NCBI GenBank assembly: GCA_035689345.1
Contig: DASSLR010000038.1
Coordinates: 36,812-100,811 of the forward strand
Length of the DNA stretch: 64,000 nt
Direction: 5' to 3'
Source: CF-118 sp035689345
GTDB lineage: Bacteria; Chloroflexota; Dormibacteria; Dormibacterales; Dormibacteraceae
Shown here: piece by piece, positions 25,086-32,980 of the stretch
Layout of the letters: every line of letters begins with the position of its first letter
How positions within the stretch are numbered: the stretch's first letter is position 1
Notes under the pieces: model-generated
What the model was told of the DNA's origin: nothing
Databases searched by the model: none
Seen by the model: the letters and a program-made list of their open reading frames with translations, nothing else
Program-made: the position numbers and the translations under genes

Positions 25086-26735
25086 ATGACCGCCGACGGG
25101 CACTTCCAGGTGCCTATGCCGATCAACGAGCCAGTGCGGCAGTACGCGCCAGGCGACCCCCACCGCAAGACGCTCAAAGCGCGCCTCGCCGAGCTCACCG
25201 ACGCGCGGACCGAGATCCCGATGGCCATCGGCGGCGAGCACCGCGCGGGCAACGGCAAGGGCGACCTGCGCGCGCCGCATCGCAAGGAGCTGAGCATCGG
25301 GCGATACGCCGTCGGCCAGGTCAAGGATTTCGACGACGCCATCGCCGCGGCACTGAAGGCGCGCCGCATGTGGGCGGCGACCGCGTATCACGAGCGCGCG
25401 GCCGTGCTCCTCCGCGCTGCGTCGCTGCTCGCGGGAAAGTGGCGCGACACCATCAACGCGGCCACCATGCTCGGCCAGTCGAAGACGGTGCACCAGGCCG
25501 AAATCGACTCGGCGTGCGAGAGCATCGACTTCTGGCGCTTCAACGCCTACTTCGGCGACCAGCTGCTGCGCCAGCAGCCGTTCAACGACCCGACGGCATG
25601 GAACCGCTTCGAATACAGGCCGCTCGAAGGCTTCGTGTTCGCGGTGAGCCCGTTCAACTTCACGTCGATTGCTGCCAACCTGCCCACCGCGCCGATGCTG
25701 ATGGGCAACACCGTCGTGTTCAAGCCGGCGACGCAGACGCTGCTCGTCTCGCACTTCCTGATGGAGCTGTTCGCGGAGGCCGGTATGCCGCCCGGCGTCA
25801 TCAACATGGTCAGCGGCAGCGCTTCCGAGATCTCCGAGCGCGTGCTGCACCATCCCGAGCTCGCGGGCATCCACTTCACCGGCTCGACCGAGGTGTTCCA
25901 GCACATGTGGAAGACCGTCGGCGAGAACATCGACAAGTACCGCACGTATCCGCGGCTCGTGGGCGAGACGGGCGGCAAGGACTTCGTCGTCGCGCACGAA
26001 TCCGCCGACATGACCGCGCTGCGCACCGCGCTCGTGAGAGGTGCATTCGAGTACCAGGGCCAGAAGTGCTCGGCCGCGTCGCGCGCGTACATCCCGCAAT
26101 CGATGTGGAAGCACCTGCGCTCGGACATGGCCGACCTGGTGGACGCCATTCCGCAGGGCGACGTCGCCGACTTCCGGAACTTCATGGGCGCGGTCATCGA
26201 CGGCAAGGCGTACGCCAAGCACATGGACGCGATCGAATTCGCCAGGACGAGCGAGGCCGCGAAGGTCGTGGCCGGCGGCAAGGGCGACGACTCCGTGGGC
26301 TGGTTCGTGCGGCCCACGGTGATCGAGACCACCGACCCCGACTTTCGCCTGATGAAGGAAGAGCTTTTCGGTCCGATCCTGACGGTCTACCCCTATCCCG
26401 ACGGCAAGTTCGCCGAGACGCTGGCGCTGTGCGACCGCACCAGCCCGTACGGCCTCACCGGTGCGGTGTTCGCGCGCGACCGCGAGGCGATCCGCACCGC
26501 TTCGGAGACGCTGGTCAACGCGGCCGGCAACTTCTACATCAACGACAAGCCGACGGGCGCGGTCGTGGGCCAGCAACCGTTCGGCGGCGCTCGCGCTTCG
26601 GGCACGAACGACAAGGCCGGCTCGTTTCTCAACCTGATCCGCTGGACGAGCCCGCGCGTGATCAAGGAGACGTACGCGCCTCCGACGGACCACAAGTACC
26701 CGTTCATGGATGCCGAGCCGACCGACCGCCCGTAA
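25086..26735 (+). CDS. pruA: L-glutamate gamma-semialdehyde dehydrogenase (1-pyrroline-5-carboxylate dehydrogenase)
   Basis: 549 residues, the length of stand-alone P5C dehydrogenases. It oxidises glutamate semialdehyde from proline to glutamate with NAD+. Marks: SPFNFTSIAANLPTAP, FKPATQTLLVSHF, HFTGSTEVF, the general base in LVGETGGKD (about Glu293), the catalytic Cys in YQGQKCSAASR (about Cys328), KEELFGPILTVY, and AGNFYINDKPTGAVVGQQPFGG, which is typical of PruA. No proline dehydrogenase gene is adjacent. ATG at 25086 is chosen by alignment; there is no strong Shine-Dalgarno. It is followed by an enoyl-CoA hydratase gene overlapping by 26 bases. Confidence 0.93.
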   Translation: MTADGHFQVPMPINEPVRQYAPGDPHRKTLKARLAELTDARTEIPMAIGGEHRAGNGKGDLRAPHRKELSIGRYAVGQVKDFDDAIAAALKARRMWAATAYHERAAVLLRAASLLAGKWRDTINAATMLGQSKTVHQAEIDSACESIDFWRFNAYFGDQLLRQQPFNDPTAWNRFEYRPLEGFVFAVSPFNFTSIAANLPTAPMLMGNTVVFKPATQTLLVSHFLMELFAEAGMPPGVINMVSGSASEISERVLHHPELAGIHFTGSTEVFQHMWKTVGENIDKYRTYPRLVGETGGKDFVVAHESADMTALRTALVRGAFEYQGQKCSAASRAYIPQSMWKHLRSDMADLVDAIPQGDVADFRNFMGAVIDGKAYAKHMDAIEFARTSEAAKVVAGGKGDDSVGWFVRPTVIETTDPDFRLMKEELFGPILTVYPYPDGKFAETLALCDRTSPYGLTGAVFARDREAIRTASETLVNAAGNFYINDKPTGAVVGQQPFGGARASGTNDKAGSFLNLIRWTSPRVIKETYAPPTDHKYPFMDAEPTDRP

Positions 26736-27516
26736 GGCGCGGCCCACGCGCCTCCTGAACGTCCGGTATGAGGTCGATGGTCCGGTGGCCGTGGTGACCA
26801 TCAACCGTCCATCAGCGCGCAACGCGGTGAATTCGGCGACCGCCGAAGAGCTCGTGGATTGCCTCAAGCGATTCGACGCCGACGAATCGTTGTCGGTGGC
26901 GGTGCTCACCGGCGCGGACGGCAATTTCTGCGCGGGTTTCGACCTCAAGGAGGTTGCTGCGGGTCGCGCGACGCGGCTCAAGGCGAAGGGCGAAGGCCCC
27001 ATGGGCCCGACGCGGATGCAGCAGGACAAGCCGGTCATCGCGGCGATCGAGGGTTACGCGGTCGCGGGCGGCCTCGAGCTCGCGCTGTGGTGCGACCTGC
27101 GCGTGGCGGCGCGCGGGGCGGTGCTCGGCGTGTTCAATCGCCGGTTCGGCGTGCCGCTCATCGACCTCGGCACCATCCGCCTGCCGCGCATCGTCGGCGA
27201 AGGGCGGGCGCTCGACCTCATCCTCACCGGCCGGCCCGTGGAGGCGGCCGAGGCGCTGCAGATCGGCCTCGTGCAGCGGCTCGTCGAGAAAGGCGAGGCG
27301 CTCAACGAAGCGAAGTCGCTGGCCAGGCAGGTCGCCGGGTTCCCGCAGGGCGCGGTGCGGGCGGACCGGCGCAGCGCCAGGGCGCAGTGGTCGCTGAGCA
27401 TCGCCAAGGCGATCAAGGCCGAGTACGAGGGAGGCGTGAAGGTGATCGCGTCCGGCGAGTCGCAGGCCGGCGCTCGTGAGTTCTCGATCGGGAAGGGACG
27501 TCACGGCGCAAGCTGA
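26710..27516 (+). CDS. Enoyl-CoA hydratase/isomerase family protein
   Basis: 268 residues of the crotonase fold: VAVVTINRPSARNAVNSATAEEL, FCAGFDLKEVAAG forming one part of the oxyanion hole, IAAIEGYAVAGGLELALWCDLRVAA forming the other, and the FNRRFGVPLIDLGTIRLPRIVG segment. A classical catalytic Glu is present in GGLELALWCD. It hydrates or isomerises a CoA thioester; the substrate is unknown. It overlaps the end of pruA by 26 bases and is followed by a MarR gene one base past its stop. Confidence 0.88.
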   Translation: MPSRPTARKARPTRLLNVRYEVDGPVAVVTINRPSARNAVNSATAEELVDCLKRFDADESLSVAVLTGADGNFCAGFDLKEVAAGRATRLKAKGEGPMGPTRMQQDKPVIAAIEGYAVAGGLELALWCDLRVAARGAVLGVFNRRFGVPLIDLGTIRLPRIVGEGRALDLILTGRPVEAAEALQIGLVQRLVEKGEALNEAKSLARQVAGFPQGAVRADRRSARAQWSLSIAKAIKAEYEGGVKVIASGESQAGAREFSIGKGRHGAS

Positions 27517-27517
27517 C

Positions 27518-28006
27518 ATGCAGGCAGCGGAGGCTGGGGAGACCATCCAGTCGCTGATCTTCCAGGTGACACGTGACGTCAAGCTCGCGCTCGAGCGCGA
27601 AGTGTCCTCGCACGGCATCACCGCGCAGCACGCGACCCTGACGCGGCTGCTGCGGCACTGGCAGCGCAGGAGCAAGCGTGCGGAGCGCGAGCGCCCGAAC
27701 GTGCCGGACGGGCCGGCGCACCCGCTCGCGATCGCCGCCCGGCTCGGAACCGACGGCGCCGGCATGACGCGCCTGATCGACCGGCTCGAGAAGAAAGGAC
27801 TGGTCGTCCGGGTGACCGGCGAGGGAGATCGCCGGCTGGTCGTGGTCGAGCTGACCGAAACGGGCAAAGCGATCGCGGCCCGATCCGAGCCCACGTTTCA
27901 GCTCGTGAATCGACGGCTGCTCGACGGCTTCAGTGAAGCGGAGGTTGGCCAGCTGCGTTCGCTGCTGGGACGCCTGCGAGCCAACGCGAGGAAGATGTAC
28001 GAATGA
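27518..28006 (+). CDS. MarR family transcriptional regulator
   Basis: 162 residues from ATG at 27518; GTG at 27476 would overlap the upstream gene by 41 bases. The winged helix shows ITAQHATLTRLL, a recognition region IAARLGTDGAGMTRLIDRLEKKGLVVRV and the wing GEGDRRLVVVELTETGKA. An insert rich in Arg/Lys and Pro (about 48-72) lies before the recognition helices. MarR dimers usually repress exporters or catabolic genes and release on binding an aromatic ligand. The gene overlaps the ABC exporter start by four bases (ATGA), so it probably regulates that exporter. Confidence 0.88.
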   Translation: MQAAEAGETIQSLIFQVTRDVKLALEREVSSHGITAQHATLTRLLRHWQRRSKRAERERPNVPDGPAHPLAIAARLGTDGAGMTRLIDRLEKKGLVVRVTGEGDRRLVVVELTETGKAIAARSEPTFQLVNRRLLDGFSEAEVGQLRSLLGRLRANARKMYE

Positions 28007-28989
28007 GCGAAGCGGTAATCCAGGCCAAGGGCATGGTTAAGAAGTACGGGCAGCTCGAGGCGGTGCGCGGCATCGACCTCGAGGTCAAGCAGGGCGAGAT
28101 CTTCGGCTTCCTCGGCCCGAACGGCGCCGGCAAGTCGACGACCATCTCCATGCTGTGCACGCTGCTCAGCCCGACCGCGGGCTCGGCGAGCGTCGCGGGC
28201 ATCGACGTCGTCCACGACCCCGCGCGCGTGCGCCAGCGCATCGGCCTGGTCTTTCAGGACCCTTCGCTCGACGACCAGCTGACCGGCCGCGAGAACCTCG
28301 AGTTCCACGCGTTCATCTACAGCGTCCCGAGCGAGGTCCGCAACGAGCGCATCGACAAGATGCTCGAGCTGCTGCAGCTGTCGGACCGCGCCTCCTCGCA
28401 GGTGCGCACGTACTCCGGCGGCATGAAGCGGCGCCTCGAGATCGCGCGCGGCATGCTGCACGAGCCGCAGATCCTGTTCCTCGACGAGCCGACGTTGGGC
28501 CTCGACCCGCAGACGCGGCGCAACATCTGGACCCACCTCAACGACCTGCGCGCGCGCACGGGCGTGACCATCTTCATGACGACTCACTACATGGACGAGG
28601 CCGAGTTCTGCGATCGGATCGCGATCATCGACAAGGGCCAGATCGTCGCCCTCGGCACGCCCGACCAGCTGAAGGCGATGGTGGGCGGCGACGTCGTGAC
28701 CATGACGTCGACCAAGGCCGAGGACGCGGCGGCCGAGATCCAGAAAGTGCTCGGCGTCGTGCCCACGCGCGATGACGGCACGCTGCGCATGGAGGTGCCG
28801 GATGGGCGCAAGTTCGTGCCGCGCCTGGTGCGCGAGCTCACGGTGCCCGTGGACACGATCAGCCTGCGCCGCCCGAGCCTGGACGACGTGTTCCTGAAGT
28901 TGACAGGCCGCGCCATCCGCGACGAGGAGGCGAGCACGCAGGATCGCATGCGCGCGATGGCGGGTAGATGGATGGGGAGGCGGCGATGA
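28003..28989 (+). CDS. ABC transporter ATP-binding protein (DrrA/NodI type)
   Basis: 328 residues. Walker A GPNGAGKST (38-46), Q-loop in GLVFQDPSLDDQLTGRENL, signature YSGGMKRRLEIARG at about 138, Walker B ILFLDEPTLGLD at about 160, and MTTHYMDEAEFCDRIAIID. The C-terminal domain (about 230-310, ending RRPSLDDVFLKLTGRAI) is that of the daunorubicin-resistance group. It powers an exporter with the permease encoded next; start/stop overlaps (ATGA) on both sides show tight coupling of MarR, ATPase and permease. Confidence 0.95.
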   Translation: MSEAVIQAKGMVKKYGQLEAVRGIDLEVKQGEIFGFLGPNGAGKSTTISMLCTLLSPTAGSASVAGIDVVHDPARVRQRIGLVFQDPSLDDQLTGRENLEFHAFIYSVPSEVRNERIDKMLELLQLSDRASSQVRTYSGGMKRRLEIARGMLHEPQILFLDEPTLGLDPQTRRNIWTHLNDLRARTGVTIFMTTHYMDEAEFCDRIAIIDKGQIVALGTPDQLKAMVGGDVVTMTSTKAEDAAAEIQKVLGVVPTRDDGTLRMEVPDGRKFVPRLVRELTVPVDTISLRRPSLDDVFLKLTGRAIRDEEASTQDRMRAMAGRWMGRRR

Positions 28990-29873
28990 GCGTGGAAGCG
29001 GCAGCCGCAACACCCAAGGTCGCGCCGCCGCAAGCCGCGCCCATCGATACGCGCGCGGCCAGCCTGCGCGCGATCTACATCATTTGGTACCGCGACATCC
29101 TTCGCTACTGGCGTGACCGCTGGCGCCTGGTGGCCTCGCTGGCCCAGCCACTTCTGTTCCTGGTCGTGTTCGGCTCGGGCCTCAGCTCATCGCTGGGCAG
29201 CGGCTCGCTGTTCGGATCGCGCGGCGGCCTGTCCTACATCCAGTTCATGTACCCCGGGATCATCGGCATGTCGATCCTCTTCACCGCGATCTTCGGCGCG
29301 ATGTCGATCGTGTGGGACCGCGAGTTCGGCTTCCTCAAAGAGGTCCTCGTCGCGCCCATCGATCGCTGGGCGGTGGCCATCGGCAAGGCGCTGGGCGGCA
29401 CGACGCAGGCGATGATCCAGGGCCTCATCCTGCTGGTGCTGGCGCCGTTGGTCGGCGTGAAGCTGAGCGTGCTCACGATTCTCGAGATCATCCCGCTGGC
29501 GTTTGTGCTGGCCTTCGGCCTGTCGGCCTTCGGCGTGATGCTCGCGTCGATGATGAAGTCGCTGCAGGGCTTCCAGGTGGTGATGAACTTCCTGATGATG
29601 CCGATGTTCTTTCTGTCGGGCGCGCTGTTTCCGCTGGCGAACCTACCTGGCTGGATGACCGTCCTCACGCGCATCGACCCTGCGTCGTACGGCATCGACC
29701 CGCTGCGTCGCGTCGTGCTGTCGGACTCAGGTCTTCCGAGCGCCGCCATCGACCGGCTGGGCCTGACCATCAACGGCCAGGTGCTGCCGATCCCGCTCGA
29801 GGCCGGCATCATGCTCGGCTTCGGCATCGTGCTCCTCGGCGTCGCGGTAGTGATGTTCCAGCGCCGGGACTGA
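28986..29873 (+). CDS. ABC transporter permease (DrrB/ABC-2 type)
   Basis: 295 residues from ATG at 28986, chosen because GGGGAGG lies 6 bases upstream and the stop of the ATPase gene overlaps it; ATG 28968 is an alternative. Six hydrophobic helices are visible, with the cytoplasmic N-terminus (IIWYRDILRYWRDRWRL) and the ABC-2 central loop (FNFLMMPMFFLSGALFP-like, here MNFLMMPMFFLSG). It forms the membrane channel of the DrrAB-like exporter of drugs, lipids or pigments. Its last 147 bases are shared with a convergent gene on the other strand. Confidence 0.92.
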   Translation: MSVEAAAATPKVAPPQAAPIDTRAASLRAIYIIWYRDILRYWRDRWRLVASLAQPLLFLVVFGSGLSSSLGSGSLFGSRGGLSYIQFMYPGIIGMSILFTAIFGAMSIVWDREFGFLKEVLVAPIDRWAVAIGKALGGTTQAMIQGLILLVLAPLVGVKLSVLTILEIIPLAFVLAFGLSAFGVMLASMMKSLQGFQVVMNFLMMPMFFLSGALFPLANLPGWMTVLTRIDPASYGIDPLRRVVLSDSGLPSAAIDRLGLTINGQVLPIPLEAGIMLGFGIVLLGVAVVMFQRRD

Positions 29874-30944
29874 GAGCAGCAGCAGAACCAGCAGCTCGCC
29901 GGCCAGCACCGGGCCCGCTCCCCAGATGGGGAAGCCTTCGCCGGCGACGAAAAAACCGAGGGCGACGGCCCACGGCCACCGTCCGCGCGTGGCGCTGAGG
30001 AAGAGGAGCGCGGCCAGACCGAGCATGACGAGGTCGTCGTAGTGGACGTAGGGGCTGGCCGCCAGCCCACCGACAAGCGCGACCGCCAGCCACACTCGCG
30101 GGTCGCGATTCCGCAACCGGTAGACGAGCGCCAGCGTCCACAGCGCGATCGCGCCCTCGACCGCGCGCGTGATGAACAGGTTGGGCAGCCACGCGGCGAG
30201 CGTCTGCGATTGGTTTTGCGGAACCGTGGTCGCGAACCTCAGGATCCCGAGGTAGGCGTTGATGCCGTGCTGCTCCAGCGCGATCAACGACAGCACCGCC
30301 ACCAGGACCAGGGTCACCGCGGAGGCGGTGAAGGCCCGCCACCGTCCCGCCACGAGCAGCGCCGGCGGCACGAGAAGGGCAAGCTGGGGCTTGAACACGA
30401 TGAAACCGAGCATGGCGCCGGCCCAGACCGGCTCGTCGTCCTTCAGAAACGCGTAACAGGCGGCGACCGCGGCGGCCACCAGCAGCGCAGGTTGCCCAAG
30501 CTGCAGGCCGTAGATGACTGGCAACCAGCCGATCGCGGCGACGAGGAAGATGACGCGCGCGCGCCCTTTCCCAGGTGCTGCGGTGTGCCACGCGTACGCG
30601 AGCGCGGCGAGAAGCCCGGCGCTCCAGACCCAGTAGGCAGCCTGGTACGGCAGCGGTGTCAGCACGGTGACGAGCCACTCCAGCGGCGGCGGGCTCACGT
30701 AGCGCGCCAGCTGCGCGATGGTGATGTGCGAGCCGATCGCGTCGAGCTGCTCCTGCTGCAGGTTCAGGTCGTAGACGTACTTGCCGCCGTGGATGATGCC
30801 GACGCGCGCGGCCGCGTAGTAGAAGGTGAAGTCGTTGTGGAAGTTGTCGGCGAGGTAGTTGGTCGCCCAGAGCCACACGTCGTACGCGGCGGCGACGGTG
30901 GCGGCCGCGGCGGCGCCGGCGATCACCAGGTTGCGACGCCTCAT
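29727..30944 (-). CDS. GT87/DUF2029-like membrane glycosyltransferase
   Basis: 405 residues with about eleven helices. The family mark is the early loop DFTFYYAAARVGIIHGGKYVYD (Asp/Tyr rich) after helix 1, followed by PPPLEWLVTVLTPLPY and FKPQLALLVPPALL. DUF2029/GT87 members are polyprenyl-phosphomannose-dependent mannosyltransferases in actinobacteria, so addition of a sugar to a surface glycan is likely. The C-terminal 49 codons overlap the convergent ABC permease by 147 bases; this tail is abnormally rich in Glu, Asp and His and follows the last helix, so it was probably gained by stop loss. Confidence 0.78.
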   Translation of the reverse strand: MRRRNLVIAGAAAAATVAAAYDVWLWATNYLADNFHNDFTFYYAAARVGIIHGGKYVYDLNLQQEQLDAIGSHITIAQLARYVSPPPLEWLVTVLTPLPYQAAYWVWSAGLLAALAYAWHTAAPGKGRARVIFLVAAIGWLPVIYGLQLGQPALLVAAAVAACYAFLKDDEPVWAGAMLGFIVFKPQLALLVPPALLVAGRWRAFTASAVTLVLVAVLSLIALEQHGINAYLGILRFATTVPQNQSQTLAAWLPNLFITRAVEGAIALWTLALVYRLRNRDPRVWLAVALVGGLAASPYVHYDDLVMLGLAALLFLSATRGRWPWAVALGFFVAGEGFPIWGAGPVLAGELLVLLLLSVPALEHHYRDAEEHDAEAEHDAGLERDRQHLAVDGQAQPVDGGARKT

Positions 30945-30970
30945 TCCGCCGAAGGGTACCTTTACGAACC

Positions 30971-31504
30971 GTGGCCGTAGCCGGCTTCGCGCCTCGCACC
31001 CTGGAGCTGAAGGACGGGACCAAGGTCCACGTCCGGCCGATCCAGGCCTCGGACGAACCGCTGCTGCACGAGGCGGTGGCCGCGATGTCCGAGCGCACCG
31101 TCTACTTCCGCTTCTTCACGCCCCTCAAGCGAATGCCCGACGCGCTCGCGCACCGTCTCGCGGTGGTCGACTACCACGATCGGTTCGCGATCGTAGCCAC
31201 CAGCCACCGTCCGAACGGCAAGGAGCGAATCCTTGGCGTCGCGCGGTACGACCGCGCCGCCGGCACCGATGTGGCCGAGACCGCCGTCGCCGTGGTGGAC
31301 GAGTTCCAGCGGCGAGGGCTGGGCAGCGCGTTGCTGGCGATCCTGGCCAAGGTCGCGCGCGAGGAGGGCATCAAGACGTTCTCGCTGATCGTCCTGCCCG
31401 AGAACCAGCAGATGCTCGGGCTGCTGCGCAAGATGGGTTGGATCCACCAGGCGCGCCTGAACGGCGGCGTCTACGAGATCAGCTTCGACCTTCCGGCCGA
31501 GTAG
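30971..31504 (+). CDS. GNAT family N-acetyltransferase
   Basis: 177 residues from GTG at 30971. The start LKDGTKVHVRPIQASDEPLL and motif A AVVDEFQRRGLGSALLAIL (acetyl-CoA pyrophosphate loop RRGLG) show a GNAT domain; the sequence also resembles the N-terminal GNAT part of the Pat-like protein at 13327-16023, including YFRFFTP and ADYHDRF-type segments. It probably acetylates protein lysines or a small amine. It is divergent from the GT87-like gene with 26 bases between them. A dispersed repeat starts 12 bases after its stop. Confidence 0.85.
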   Translation: MAVAGFAPRTLELKDGTKVHVRPIQASDEPLLHEAVAAMSERTVYFRFFTPLKRMPDALAHRLAVVDYHDRFAIVATSHRPNGKERILGVARYDRAAGTDVAETAVAVVDEFQRRGLGSALLAILAKVAREEGIKTFSLIVLPENQQMLGLLRKMGWIHQARLNGGVYEISFDLPAE

Positions 31505-31515
31505 CGCGCCCTCGC

Positions 31516-31574
31516 CGTTTGTATGCAAACGCGGTATTTACTCGCGCTTTTCCCCGCGTTTGTATGCAAACGCG
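31516..31574. repeat. Dispersed paired-palindrome repeat, copy 2
   Basis: TTTGTATGCAAA occurs at 31518 and 31559, exactly 41 bases apart, each with CGCG-type flanks; the right unit has perfect 8-bp arms CGCGTTTG/CAAACGCG. The element fills the gap between two convergent genes, ending 11 bases from the stop of the LysE-type gene. This is the best preserved copy together with that at 61888. Confidence 0.9.
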
Positions 31575-31585
31575 TGTTTCGCGCA

Positions 31586-32179
31586 CTAGATTCGTTCGAG
31601 GGCCAGGCGCGCGCCGAAGCCCAGCAGCACCACCCCGGTCGCACGGTCCATCCACTGCCGGACCCGCGGTGCGGTGATGAACGCGCGGATGCGCGTCACC
31701 AGCAGGCCGTAGACGTTCATCCAGATCCAACCGATGCCCGCGAAGATCAGGCCGAGCTCGAGGAGCCGCGGCAGCAGCTCCTGGCCGGGCGCCACCCACT
31801 GCGGAAGGAACGTCACGAAGAACACCCCGAGCTTGGGGTTGGTTAGCGCCGAGAGGAATCCCTGCCGGTAGATGGCGTGGGCGGGCGCGGCGGGCGGCGC
31901 CGCGTTGAGAAATTCGGCGGGACGGCGGCGCGATTCGATGAGGGTCCGGATGCCGAGGTAGGCGAGGTACGCGGCGCCGACGAGCTTGAGCGCGAACAGC
32001 AGCTCGGCCGACGAACGAAGCACAGCCGAGACGCCGAACGCGGTCGCGGTGACCCAGATCGCGAGCGCGGTCGCGATGCCTGTCGTGGTGAGGATGACGC
32101 CGCGACGTCCGTGCGCGAGCGCGTTGCGCGTGACCACGGCCATGTCAGGTCCGGGCGTCACCGCCAGCAGCAGCGACAC
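31586..32179 (-). CDS. LysE/RhtB family amino acid exporter
   Basis: 197 residues from GTG at 32179. Family marks are LLLAVTPGPDMAVVTRNAL near the N-terminus, GAAYLAYLGIRTL, and FLSALTNPKLGVFFVTFLPQW, with about six helices. It exports amino acids such as homoserine, threonine or lysine. Family alignment suggests about ten more N-terminal residues, which in this frame start with CTG at 32209, three bases after the stop of the upstream gene; GTG 32179 leaves the first helix short. It is the last gene of the minus-strand run starting at fumC. Confidence 0.85.
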   Translation of the reverse strand: MSLLLAVTPGPDMAVVTRNALAHGRRGVILTTTGIATALAIWVTATAFGVSAVLRSSAELLFALKLVGAAYLAYLGIRTLIESRRRPAEFLNAAPPAAPAHAIYRQGFLSALTNPKLGVFFVTFLPQWVAPGQELLPRLLELGLIFAGIGWIWMNVYGLLVTRIRAFITAPRVRQWMDRATGVVLLGFGARLALERI

Positions 32180-32212
32180 GCCGGCGAACGCGAGCAGCTC
32201 GGTGTTCAGAGC

Positions 32213-32980
32213 TCAGCTGCCCCAGCGGAAGATCGTGCACATGTAGTCGAACAGCACGCCCTCGGGCATGCCGTTGGGGAAGTGCGCCGTGTCGGCCGGA
32301 TCTTCCGCGAAGACCACGACGGTCACGGATCCCTTCGTCGCGGCGATCACCGCAAACCTGACCACCGCGGCCTTCGAGTTCGCGCCGATGAGGTTGGCCG
32401 AATAGACCTGGCCGACGGCGTCGACATCGCCGAGGTGCGCGCCGCGCAGGCCGCCGACAAGCTTGACGCTCTGCCAGGTCGCGCTCGGCAGGGCGGCGAC
32501 AGTCGTGCTGATGACCTGGTCGGGTGTCGCGCCGGCCTTCATGCCTACGACGCTGACGCTGCCGAGCCTCGTGCCCAGCACGACGCCGTTGGCGTCCTGG
32601 CTGCGCACGGTCCAGTTCTCGCTGTAGTCGACCTCGTACTTGAACGCGGTGCTGCGGTACGTCGCGGCCGCGGGCAGGGGCGTGATCACGCGCGGGCTGC
32701 AGTTGGCCGTGCAGGTCTTCTTCGAGCCGGAGGCGGCGCGGTAGGCGAACACCCCGCCGACGACCGCGACGACCAGGAGAATCGCCACGAGGCCGATGGC
32801 CACCGCGATCTGAGTGGTGCGCCCGCCTCCGATGCGGGGCGCCTGCGGCTGCGCGTACGGGTAGACGTACTGCTGGTACGTCGCGACCGACACCGGCGCC
32901 ACTGGCGTGCGGCACACGCCGCAGAAGGCGGCACCCGGCATGAGCGGCGCGCCGCAGCGGCCGCAGAAGTTCTGCGCCAT
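32213..32980 (-). CDS. Zinc-ribbon, single-pass membrane protein with extracytoplasmic domain
   Basis: 255 residues from ATG at 32980, which shares a base with the stop of the upstream gene (TGATG). An N-terminal zinc ribbon has paired CxxC motifs (FCGRCG and FCGVC, about 4-22), then a Pro/Tyr-rich linker, one transmembrane helix (about 54-78) and an extracytoplasmic domain with CTANC. The outer part (KYEVDYSENWTVRSQDANG) resembles PsbP/DUF1795-like folds found in secreted proteins. A role as membrane sensor or adaptor is likely. It is co-translated with the PrsW-like gene. Confidence 0.7.
   Translation of the reverse strand: MAQNFCGRCGAPLMPGAAFCGVCRTPVAPVSVATYQQYVYPYAQPQAPRIGGGRTTQIAVAIGLVAILLVVAVVGGVFAYRAASGSKKTCTANCSPRVITPLPAAATYRSTAFKYEVDYSENWTVRSQDANGVVLGTRLGSVSVVGMKAGATPDQVISTTVAALPSATWQSVKLVGGLRGAHLGDVDAVGQVYSANLIGANSKAAVVRFAVIAATKGSVTVVVFAEDPADTAHFPNGMPEGVLFDYMCTIFRWGS

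Noticed and set aside
25026..27038. Long minus-strand continuation upstream of the nucleotidyltransferase
   Set aside because: The frame runs antisense to pruA and the enoyl-CoA hydratase; the real start with a Shine-Dalgarno is ATG 25025.
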